From assembly GCA_016791025.1 (NCBI GenBank), contig JAEUNX010000065.1, positions 1-36,863 on the forward strand: a stretch of 36,863 bases of DNA, given 5' to 3'. A model generated the notes under the pieces. It searched no databases. It was not told the DNA's origin and was given only the letters and a program-made list of their open reading frames with translations. Made by a program: the position numbers and the translations under genes. This document shows positions 16,319 through 23,508 of this stretch, piece by piece; within the stretch, counting starts at the first letter, position 1, and every line of letters begins with the position of its first letter. This DNA comes from Zoogloeaceae bacterium (GTDB lineage Bacteria; Pseudomonadota; Gammaproteobacteria; Burkholderiales; Rhodocyclaceae).

Positions 16319-18598
16319 TCAAGCGGCAGCACGCAGCCCCCTCGCCATGGCTAGGGTGCCGCCGACATCGATGATCAGCGCCACCTTCCCGTCGCCCATT
16401 ATCGTTGCGCCAGATATCCCTTGAACTCGACGGAAATTGGCTTCCAAGCTCTTGATGACCACCTGATGCTGACCTAGCAATCCATCGACAAACAGGGCCG
16501 CCTTACTGCCATCTGACTCCACGACAATCATGATTCCAATGCCATAGTCATGGACGGCATTGTTGCAGCCAAATAGTTTGTGCAGCGGAATTACCGGGAG
16601 ATACTCGCCCCGCACCTGGATGACGCTTTCCGAGCCTGCCATGGTGCGAATCTGACCTGGCGAAGGCTGAAGCGACTCCACGATATAGTTGAGAGGAATG
16701 ACATAGGTCTCGTCCCCCACAGCAATCGACATCCCGTCAAGGATCGCCAACGTTAGCGGCAAGCGCACTGTCATCCTTGTGCCAACCCCGAAGACCGATT
16801 CAATTTCGACCTTACCGCCCATCGCCGCAATGTTCTTCTTCACCACGTCCATGCCAACGCCACGGCCAGAAACCTCGGTAACCTGATCGGCAGTGGAGAA
16901 TCCTGGTTCGAAAATGAGCTGCCACACCTCGCTGTCCGTCATCGAGTCAGAAACAGAGAGCCCGCGTTCTCGCGCTTTACCGAGGATCTTGTCGCGATTG
17001 AGACCTGCTCCATCATCACTAACCTCAATGACAATGTTTCCGCTTTGATGGGATGCGCGGAGCGTAATCGTGCCGGTTTCCGACTTACCAGCTGCTTTGC
17101 GCTTTTCTGGCATCTCGATCCCGTGGTCGAGACTGTTTCGCACCAAATGGGTCAATGGGTCGGTAATGCGTTCAATGAGGCCTTTGTCCAGTTCGGTCCC
17201 CTCGCCAAGGGTCTTGAGTTCGACCTTCTTGCCAAGCTTTTGGGAGAGATCACGAACCACGCGAGGGAACCGCGTAAAGACCACCGAAATCGGCAGCATT
17301 CGAATTGACATCACCGATTCCTGGAGATCTCGAGTATTTCGCTCCAATTGACTGAGGCCTTGCAATAGTCGCTCATAGATCACCGGGTCCATTGTGCTGG
17401 CAGATTGCTGCAGCATGGCCTGGGTGATGACCAGTTCTCCGACCAGATTGATCATCTGGTCAACTTTATCAACGCTTACCCGAATCGAATTATCACCGGC
17501 TGCAGCCTTGGCAGCGGGTTTGGGACCGGGACGTTCCTGGCTGATCTTTTTTGCCTCTGCGGCGACGATGGGAGCCACTTTGGCCATTCCGACACTTGAT
17601 TCAGTGGAGCCCGCAGGCTTGACTCCGAAGCCGGACTGGCCGGCATTGAGTGTTTCCCGAGGCAGGTCCGCCGTCGCCTTCAGCTCATTGGAATAGGATG
17701 GCTCAACCACAATTGAATCAAAGAACCCATAGGCCTCGTTTTCGTCCGCAACTCGGACGACTGGAGACTTGCCAGAGCCAAAAGCCGCCGCGTCAAATAG
17801 GCCCCACGACTGGTCGGACGCCTCCGAAGGGCTGTTCGATTCACCGTTGGATTGACCGTCGGAAACCGACTCCTCGTCAGCGAAGAATCCGTATGCGGAC
17901 TCCACTTTTAATGCTTGGTCGGCCGGACAGACCGCCACGGTGCCACTTCGCGCAACGAACTCCATCAGCGAGCTCAGCTTTTCCGCCGAGATATTCCCAT
18001 CTATTCGCAGACGCCATGCACCGTCAGGTCCGGGTTCTAGGAGCTCAACGCCATAGATCCCGTCGCTTTCCCCAAGCAACAGCATTAGCTGGCCTTGGTC
18101 CTGAGCCACCGGTCCATCCGGAACAAAGGACACATCAAATCGGCTTACCTGAGGAGAAGCCGAACCGGATTCCTTGGATTCCGCGGCGCTCGTCACAACA
18201 CCCGGCTCCATTGCGGCACACAGCTTTTCCAATCGCTCTCGGATCTTTGCTGCTGCAACCTCGTCGGCTTCTTCCTCCCCGCGGTGCGCAGCGAGAAGGT
18301 TCTTGAGCACGTCCCCGGCAACAAGAGAAGCGTCCAGCATGTCCGACGTCATCGCTGCTTCGCCCTTGCGGATCTTGTCGAGCATAGTTTCGAGAACATG
18401 AGTGACGTCTGCCATGTCCGAAAAGCCGAAAGTTCCACTGGATCCCTTGATCGAATGGGCTGCGCGGAATATCGCGTTGAGATCTTCCGCCTCCGGATTG
18501 TCGAGATCGAGGGCCAACAACAGAGACTCCATGGACGCCAGGTGCTCGGCGGCCTCTTCAAAAAACACCTGGTAGAACTGACTCATGTCAATGGTCAT
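16319..18598 (-). CDS. cheA: Chemotaxis histidine kinase CheA
   Basis: A 759-residue CheA starting at ATG 18596-18598 (AAGGA seven bases upstream). HPt domain P1 carries phospho-acceptor His48 (FRAAHSIKGSSGTFGF). A small folded segment (about 152-230) may stand in for P2. The long linker repeats an aromatic-Gly-hydrophobic-Phe motif: YGFF (236-239), WGLF (265-268), YGFF (290-293). The dimerisation helices begin near 372 (IRVSVDKVDQMINLVGELVI), followed by the kinase domain with HLVRNSLDHGIE (N box), VSDDGAGL (G1) and GRGVGMDVVKKN (G2), and a CheW-like P5 at the end. It phosphorylates CheY and CheB. The linker repeats look like short interaction motifs and are the unusual part of the protein. 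Confidence 0.97.
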   Translation of the reverse strand: MTIDMSQFYQVFFEEAAEHLASMESLLLALDLDNPEAEDLNAIFRAAHSIKGSSGTFGFSDMADVTHVLETMLDKIRKGEAAMTSDMLDASLVAGDVLKNLLAAHRGEEEADEVAAAKIRERLEKLCAAMEPGVVTSAAESKESGSASPQVSRFDVSFVPDGPVAQDQGQLMLLLGESDGIYGVELLEPGPDGAWRLRIDGNISAEKLSSLMEFVARSGTVAVCPADQALKVESAYGFFADEESVSDGQSNGESNSPSEASDQSWGLFDAAAFGSGKSPVVRVADENEAYGFFDSIVVEPSYSNELKATADLPRETLNAGQSGFGVKPAGSTESSVGMAKVAPIVAAEAKKISQERPGPKPAAKAAAGDNSIRVSVDKVDQMINLVGELVITQAMLQQSASTMDPVIYERLLQGLSQLERNTRDLQESVMSIRMLPISVVFTRFPRVVRDLSQKLGKKVELKTLGEGTELDKGLIERITDPLTHLVRNSLDHGIEMPEKRKAAGKSETGTITLRASHQSGNIVIEVSDDGAGLNRDKILGKARERGLSVSDSMTDSEVWQLIFEPGFSTADQVTEVSGRGVGMDVVKKNIAAMGGKVEIESVFGVGTRMTVRLPLTLAILDGMSIAVGDETYVIPLNYIVESLQPSPGQIRTMAGSESVIQVRGEYLPVIPLHKLFGCNNAVHDYGIGIMIVVESDGSKAALFVDGLLGQHQVVIKSLEANFRRVQGISGATIMGDGKVALIIDVGGTLAMARGLRAAA

Positions 18599-18640
18599 GT
18601 CCGGGTCCTTCTATGTAGTGCGGGGGGAAGATCGTTGCGA

Positions 18641-19006
18641 TCAGCCGATCACTTTCTTGACGACTTCGATCAGTTTTTGTGGGTCGAAGGGTTTCACTAG
18701 CCAACCGGTCGCACCAACCGCCCGCCCCTGTTGCTTCATCGTGTCCGAGGATTCTGTGGTCAACATCAGGATCGGGACGCTCTTGTAAGTCGCGAGGCCT
18801 CTCAGGCTCTTGATGAGATTCAACCCATCCATCCGCGGCATGTTCTGATCGGTCAATACGAGGTTGAAGCCTTTTCCCTTTGCTTTGTCGAGGGCATCCA
18901 AGCCATCGACTGCCTCGACCACGTCGTAACCGGCACTCTTCAGGGTGAATGAAACCATCTGCCGAATGGATGCGGAGTCATCTACCGTAAGCACTGTCTT
19001 GGCCAT
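18641..19006 (-). CDS. cheY: Chemotaxis response regulator CheY
   Basis: A 121-residue stand-alone receiver. The acidic pair is in LTVDDSASIRQ, the phospho-Asp in LVLTDQNMPRMDG, the conserved Thr in LMLTTES and the Lys in LVKPFDP. There is no output domain, so it is the motor-binding CheY. ATG 19004-19006 is the standard start (MAKTVLTVDD); an upstream in-frame TTG is unlikely. It lies 23 bases after the MCP-like gene and 42 bases before cheA. The neighbouring MCP-like protein carries CheZ-like motifs and may act on this CheY. Confidence 0.96.
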   Translation of the reverse strand: MAKTVLTVDDSASIRQMVSFTLKSAGYDVVEAVDGLDALDKAKGKGFNLVLTDQNMPRMDGLNLIKSLRGLATYKSVPILMLTTESSDTMKQQGRAVGATGWLVKPFDPQKLIEVVKKVIG

Positions 19007-19029
19007 TGCTGTGTTCCCGTCGCTAGGTA

Positions 19030-20226
19030 TCAAAAGAGATCAATGTCGCCGCCCGTGACCTGGGGCTGCATCACCGGATTGGCCGCCGTGCAGACGGCAA
19101 TTTCGTCAATCGATTGACGTATGCGCCCAACGCTTTGACGAAGGTGTGAAAGATCCGTCTGGCTACGCGCTGCCGAAGCTTCCATGGAGAACACCTGCAC
19201 CTCGTCCATCACCTGCCGGATGCCATTGAGGCGCGACGAGACGTGATTCAAGAGCTGGGACAACATATCCTGGAACTGGAGGGCAGTGATCGCGCGGCCA
19301 ACTTCTTGCTCTATTGTGCCGGCCGAGGCTCCGAGAGTTGCCAGAATTGAAGCGCGCTGTCTGTTCAAGCTGTCGATGTCGCCTAAGATCGACTCAATCT
19401 GGCACTTGGATTCCAGAGCAAACGTCATGTCGGTGGAAGCCATTTTGGCGATGGCATCCTCGGTCATCTTGACGCTAGAGCGCATCGACTGCATGACCTT
19501 TGCAATCTGCTGGCTGAATTGCCCCGTCCGATTAGAAAGGTCGCGCACTTCATCGGCCACGACCGCGAACCCTCGGCCAGCCTCGCCCGCCCGCGCCGCC
19601 TCAATCGCCGCATTTAGCGCCAGTAGGTTGGTCTGCTTTGCAATCCCACCGATTTCGCTCAAGATGGTTTCGACTTCATGGGCGTGCCGGGAAATCCCGT
19701 CGGTCATCTCAACCAGTTCCATGCCCAATTTGCTGTTGCCAACGATGCTGTCGACGACGCGCTGCATTACCGTTGAAGTGCTGGAAACGAACTGATCGAA
19801 AGTGTTGCCGTCCTCATTCGCCGACCCATCGGCAATCGATCTGGCGAGTTGCTGCTGTTCGGAAGCCCGCTGGTACATTCCGTGAAAGCTGGACGACAAC
19901 TGCTCGATCGCGCCACTAAGTACCGCCTGCACGCGCCCGATCTCGTCCTGTACCTTGTCCAAATGGGCCTGCAGTTCGGCCAAAACGCTCCTGACCACTT
20001 CGTCAAGATCACCTAAAGCCGATGACTCCTGAGGCCCCTCAGCACCGCCAACACCGTCGCTCTGGCTTTGTGCGGGTCTTCCCAGAATCGCCATGCACCC
20101 TGTGCCGACCAAAGCCGCAGCCACTGCCGGTGCATAAGCAGGGCTCCACACTAACGTCATGATCCCCGCCACGAGGAGCGCCCAAACACCTGCGAGCAGA
20201 TAGCGTGTTGTAGATTGACGGGTCAT
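19030..20226 (-). CDS. Membrane MCP-like protein with CheZ-like C-terminal motifs
   Basis: A 398-residue protein starting at ATG 20224-20226. Two closely spaced hydrophobic stretches (about 9-27 and 31-48) anchor it; almost no periplasmic sensor lies between them. A reduced MCP signalling core follows (about 150-260) with [20 protein letters not shown] and [16 protein letters not shown]. After it comes [14 protein letters not shown] (316-329), which resembles the CheZ active-site helix (FQDLTGQ in E. coli CheZ), with Asp320 and Gln324 at the same four-residue spacing. The protein ends GGDIDLF (392-398), like the CheY-binding C-terminal peptide of CheZ. It is encoded directly before cheY and no cheZ is seen in the window. 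I infer a possible receptor-linked CheY-P phosphatase; the MCP assignment itself is clear. Confidence 0.88.
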   Translation of the reverse strand: MTRQSTTRYLLAGVWALLVAGIMTLVWSPAYAPAVAAALVGTGCMAILGRPAQSQSDGVGGAEGPQESSALGDLDEVVRSVLAELQAHLDKVQDEIGRVQAVLSGAIEQLSSSFHGMYQRASEQQQLARSIADGSANEDGNTFDQFVSSTSTVMQRVVDSIVGNSKLGMELVEMTDGISRHAHEVETILSEIGGIAKQTNLLALNAAIEAARAGEAGRGFAVVADEVRDLSNRTGQFSQQIAKVMQSMRSSVKMTEDAIAKMASTDMTFALESKCQIESILGDIDSLNRQRASILATLGASAGTIEQEVGRAITALQFQDMLSQLLNHVSSRLNGIRQVMDEVQVFSMEASAARSQTDLSHLRQSVGRIRQSIDEIAVCTAANPVMQPQVTGGDIDLF

Positions 20227-20281
20227 GAAAGGGTGAATTCCTGATCGCTTATATGCCAACGGGTGTGTCCCAATGGGAATC

Positions 20282-20309
20282 TTATCGACCAGAGGACGAA
20301 GCTTCTTTA
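20282..20309 (-). promoter_or_regulatory. Possible sigma-28 promoter for the MCP-like gene and che operon
   Basis: Leftward TAAAGAAG, 12 bases, then GTCGATAA resembles the FliA consensus (TAAAGTTT-N11-GCCGATAA), with the -10 half matching 7 of 8 and the -35 half 5 of 8. Its first bases coincide with the motB stop codon, and it lies about 55 bases before the MCP-like gene start. The one-base-longer spacer makes it weaker than the motA promoter. Confidence 0.4.
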
Positions 20310-21374
20310 GCCCCGGGGTTCGGCCCGATCCCGCCTATATCGCGGGACATAGTCCCAATTGGCGGAATTTTCCCGCACGGCACCCGATGCGTCGGCGGGA
20401 CGCACCTCGGTTGATGCATTAATGGACGATTCGACCGCCGGCAGGTTTGCGGAAGATCGAACTTCGACCTCGGATGGCGCGCGCAAGGCCTTTTCAGCTT
20501 TGCGATTGAGAACAACGATACTGATTCGCCGATTGATGGGGTCCGCCGGGTCATCCTGTTTGAGCGGGACGGTGTCCGCTAGGCCCACAACGCGAACAAT
20601 CCGATCTGCTTTCAGGCCGCCCGCGACCAATTCGCGGCGTGAGGCGTTGGCCCGGTTCGAAGACAGCTCCCAGTTGCTAAAACCCTTCTGCCCCCCAGCA
20701 TACTGGGATGCATCGGTGTGGCCAGAAAGACTCACCCCATTTGACACTTTATCTAGGGCGCGGCCGATCTCCTGAAGTAATTCTCGTGTGTACGGCTTGA
20801 TCTGATCGCTGGCCGAGTCAAACATTGGCCGATTCTTCTCATCGACAATCTGAATCCGAAGGCCCTCAAGCGTGATATCCATTAGCAGTTGGTTTTTCAG
20901 GGCTCGAAGCGTAGAAGACGCTTCGACGAGTGCCTCAATCTGGCCCTTCAGGTCCGTAAGGCGCGCCCGCTCCACGCGCTCTGCAATGGCCTCAGCCTCT
21001 TCCTCTTGAATGGATTTCGCAGGCTCCCGCCCCTTTGCCGCGTCAAGATTGACAGTTCGCTTACCGTCCACATCGCCTCGTTTCACTTGCCCGAGGGACC
21101 GGGTCAGATCCTCGCCCCCACCTTTGAGGATGCTAGAACTGTCACCCGCGCCAGACCCCTGATTCAAGCCTACTCGAAGCGGGTTCTGGAAGAATTCTGC
21201 AATCCCCTGGAGATCACCTTGTGCCGTGGAGCCTAACAACCACATCAACAGGAAGAACGCCATCATTGCGGTCACGAAATCCGCATAGGCGATTTTCCAG
21301 GCGCCGCCATGGTGGCCGCCGCCCCCCTTTTTGATCCGTTTGACGACTATCGGCTGTTGGGTATCGTCACTCAT
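20307..21374 (-). CDS. motB: Flagellar motor stator protein MotB
   Basis: A 355-residue stator subunit. The basic N-terminus precedes one transmembrane helix with the proton-carrying Asp32 ([19 protein letters not shown]). A plug/linker region follows ([10 protein letters not shown]), and the C-terminal OmpA-like peptidoglycan-binding domain includes [33 protein letters not shown] and NRRISIVVL. It anchors the MotA4-5MotB2 proton channel to the cell wall. The C-terminal 55 residues beyond the OmpA domain are low-complexity. It is encoded 28 bases after motA. Confidence 0.97.
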   Translation of the reverse strand: MSDDTQQPIVVKRIKKGGGGHHGGAWKIAYADFVTAMMAFFLLMWLLGSTAQGDLQGIAEFFQNPLRVGLNQGSGAGDSSSILKGGGEDLTRSLGQVKRGDVDGKRTVNLDAAKGREPAKSIQEEEAEAIAERVERARLTDLKGQIEALVEASSTLRALKNQLLMDITLEGLRIQIVDEKNRPMFDSASDQIKPYTRELLQEIGRALDKVSNGVSLSGHTDASQYAGGQKGFSNWELSSNRANASRRELVAGGLKADRIVRVVGLADTVPLKQDDPADPINRRISIVVLNRKAEKALRAPSEVEVRSSANLPAVESSINASTEVRPADASGAVRENSANWDYVPRYRRDRAEPRG

Positions 21375-21402
21375 AGGCGGCTAATCGGGAGAACCCATGA
21401 TT

Positions 21403-22257
21403 TCAGCCCTTGCGGTTCTTGAGTTCTTCTTCGAGTTCCTTGAAGGTCGGACGGTCTGTGGAGAAGAGCACCTTGCGGCCAAACTCGACCGCAACCTGCG
21501 GGGCATATCCGTTCATGCTCGCCAACAAGACGACCTTGATGCACTGATAAATCTTGCTGCCCTCTTCGACTTTTTGTTCCAGCTGTCCTGCAACTGGCGC
21601 GACGAACCCATATGAAATTAGGATCCCGAGAAATGTGCCGACCAGTGCGCCACCAATCATTTTTCCAAGAACAGCGGGAGGCTGGCCGACTGAGCCCATC
21701 ACATTCACCACGCCCATAACGGCCACGACAATCCCAAAGGCAGGTACAGAGTCCGCAACTTTTGACACAACGTGGGGAGCGACGTGGGCTTCGTTGTGAT
21801 GGGTCTCGATCTCGATATCCATCAAGTTCTCAATTTCGAAGGCATTGAGGTTGCCGCCCACCATCATCCGGAGGTAATCGGTAATAAACTCCATGACATG
21901 GTGATCAGCGGTCACGCTGGGATATTTCCCGAAGAGCGCGCTGGATTCAGGGTTCTCGACGTCAGGCTCGATCGACATCAAACCCTCTTTTCGAACCTTT
22001 GCTAGAACCTCGTAGAGCATGGCTAGGAGGTCCACATAAAGGGCTCGATTAAAGGGCGATCCTTTGAATACCGAAGGGAGTGCTCCAACAGTCGCCTTGA
22101 TGGCCTTGATCCCATTGCCAGCGACAAATCCGCCGACCATCAAACCGACAATTGCTATGTATTCTGTAGGCACCCAAAGGGCGGCCAGGCTTCCATGAAC
22201 TGCGTAGGTACCCAATGAGGCAGCCAAAATGATCACGTAGCCGATGATCAGAAACAT
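21403..22257 (-). CDS. motA: Flagellar motor stator protein MotA
   Basis: A 284-residue MotA with four hydrophobic segments (about 1-20, 32-50, 170-190, 200-225). The cytoplasmic loop carries the rotor-interacting charges Arg89 and Glu97 (LAKVRKEGLMSIEPDVENP), and the third helix region reads ADSVPAFGIVVAVMGVV, with the conserved Pro. Together with MotB it converts proton flow into flagellar rotation. A good sigma-28 promoter lies 56-82 bases upstream, after a terminator that separates motAB from flhDC. Confidence 0.97.
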   Translation of the reverse strand: MFLIIGYVIILAASLGTYAVHGSLAALWVPTEYIAIVGLMVGGFVAGNGIKAIKATVGALPSVFKGSPFNRALYVDLLAMLYEVLAKVRKEGLMSIEPDVENPESSALFGKYPSVTADHHVMEFITDYLRMMVGGNLNAFEIENLMDIEIETHHNEAHVAPHVVSKVADSVPAFGIVVAVMGVVNVMGSVGQPPAVLGKMIGGALVGTFLGILISYGFVAPVAGQLEQKVEEGSKIYQCIKVVLLASMNGYAPQVAVEFGRKVLFSTDRPTFKELEEELKNRKG

Positions 22258-22312
22258 CCATCACCTCGTGGTGTCAATTTCGTTTCGCGCACCAAGCGCG
22301 GCGTAGGTGGGG

Positions 22313-22339
22313 AGATCGGCCATGCCACAAAAAACTTGA
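22313..22339 (-). promoter_or_regulatory. Sigma-28 (FliA) promoter of motAB and the che operon
   Basis: Leftward TCAAGTTT (22332-22339 complement), exactly 11 bases, then GCCGATCT (22313-22320 complement). This matches the flagellar sigma-28 consensus TAAAGTTT-N11-GCCGATAA at 13 of 16 positions with the right spacing. It lies between the flhC terminator and motA, in the position expected for a late flagellar promoter. Confidence 0.68.
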
Positions 22340-22374
22340 GCACCCGCCCTCCCTGAAACTCACCAGTCCAATAC

Positions 22375-22396
22375 AAAAAGCCGCCTCGCGGGCGGC
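22375..22396 (-). terminator. Rho-independent terminator after flhC
   Basis: Leftward transcription from flhC meets a GCCGCC/GGCGGC stem with a five-base loop (22380-22396) followed by five U. It lies 36-57 bases beyond the flhC stop and before the sigma-28 promoter, so flhDC and motAB appear to be separate transcription units. Confidence 0.65.
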
Positions 22397-22431
22397 CAAT
22401 CGGGTCAGGAGCGGCTGCAGAAAAACTTGCC

Positions 22432-22989
22432 TTAAGTACCTGATGCCGCCAATTCGCCTTGCATCGACTTGACAATTTTGCGCCCCTTGCCGGCCCGGGA
22501 GGGCACATGGCAGAGACCGCAAACATATCCACCGGTGGGGTCATAGGCGTGAGCGACAAAAAGGCCGCCACAGCATTTGCAAGGCGATTTTTGAAGTAGG
22601 TCGGCTTCAAAAAATCTGACGAGCGTCCATGCCCTCGTCAGGCTCAGCACTGGATCCTCGCCAACGGTTTGCATATTTTCAAGGTAAAGCCGGTATGCCT
22701 TGAGAATTGCCGAGAGTCCGGAAACACCCACCTCGGTTCTCAGATAATCAAACAGACCCATAAAGAGAGAAGCATGAATATTTGGCTGCCAGGTCATGAA
22801 CCAGTCCGTTGAGAATGGCAACATTCCCTTGGGCGGTGACACGCCGCGAACTTCCTTATAAATTTTTAGTAATCTCTCTCGGCTTAGTTGAGTTTCGGCT
22901 TCGAGCATCTGCATTCGGGCACCCAGCTGGACCATTTCTATGGTCATTCGGATGTCCTCGGCTTCCTGCATGATCGTCTTGTTCTTCAT
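22432..22989 (-). CDS. flhC: Flagellar master regulator subunit FlhC
   Basis: A 185-residue FlhC. Its zinc-binding cysteines are Cys137, Cys140, Cys157 and Cys160 (CKCC and CGLC), the same numbering as in E. coli FlhC. The N-terminal half has the family pattern (MVQLGARMQMLEAET, LSRERLLKIYKEVRG, SPPKGMLPFSTDWF). With FlhD it forms the heterohexameric activator of class II flagellar genes. ATG 22987-22989 has AGGGG upstream and begins 11 bases after the flhD stop. Confidence 0.97.
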   Translation of the reverse strand: MKNKTIMQEAEDIRMTIEMVQLGARMQMLEAETQLSRERLLKIYKEVRGVSPPKGMLPFSTDWFMTWQPNIHASLFMGLFDYLRTEVGVSGLSAILKAYRLYLENMQTVGEDPVLSLTRAWTLVRFFEADLLQKSPCKCCGGLFVAHAYDPTGGYVCGLCHVPSRAGKGRKIVKSMQGELAASGT

Positions 22990-23000
22990 GTTTTATCCCC

Positions 23001-23318
23001 TCAAACGCGGGAATCCGACGACCGCGCGGTAGCCAAGATCGCGGCATGGAGGCGGGAAGTTGCGCCGTCCCTGCCCGATCCGGCCAGAAGACCGAGGATC
23101 TGTTTATCATCGAAGCGAAGGCGTGGGACCAACATCTGATTCGACGCCAACGTTACCAACTGCGCCGACGACAAGCCGAGGAGCAGCTCAGCTACGTCAG
23201 CACTGACACCGAGACGGAACATGGCGGTCTCCCGATCCTCACGCAACATCCGCTGGGCGAGCATGAGGTATGCAAGATTCACTTCCTGGATTTCGGATTG
23301 GACCGAGGGGCCATTCAT
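23001..23318 (-). CDS. flhD: Flagellar master regulator subunit FlhD
   Basis: A 105-residue FlhD, starting at ATG 23316-23318 with GGGAGCGC upstream; the longer in-frame ORF is untranslated leader. Family segments: EIQEVNLAYLMLAQRMLREDRETAMFRLGVS (in part), VAELLLGLSSAQLVTLA, NQMLVPRLRFDDK. FlhD pairs with FlhC to activate flagellar class II promoters. The leader (23319-23508) holds the presumed promoter. Confidence 0.96.
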   Translation of the reverse strand: MNGPSVQSEIQEVNLAYLMLAQRMLREDRETAMFRLGVSADVAELLLGLSSAQLVTLASNQMLVPRLRFDDKQILGLLAGSGRDGATSRLHAAILATARSSDSRV

Positions 23319-23441
23319 TTTGCGCTCCCGAGCGGCATGTCCGCGCGTTTGGATATTGGGAGCTATGATCTGACGGCGACAAATCGTTGCGAATCGGGAG
23401 GTGTCGGAAGCGGAGGTAAGCGCCTGTAACAAAAAAATTGT

Positions 23442-23451
23442 AAGAATTCTT
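23442..23451. repeat. AAGAATTCTT palindrome upstream of flhD
   Basis: A perfect 10-bp palindrome inside an AT-rich patch, 124-133 bases before the flhD start and 58 bases beyond the stop of the REC-GGDEF-EAL gene. Next to it is an A7 run. It could be an operator or part of the flhD promoter; no regulator can be named and chance is possible. Confidence 0.3.
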
Positions 23452-23508
23452 CTGACATACCCAAAACCCAGCCCCGCGGGCGAACTTACGGAACAACCGC
23501 AGCGGACT

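Noticed and set aside
17650-18306. Rightward ORF of 218 codons opposite cheA
   Set aside because: Arg/Pro-rich antisense shadow of a clearly identified cheA.
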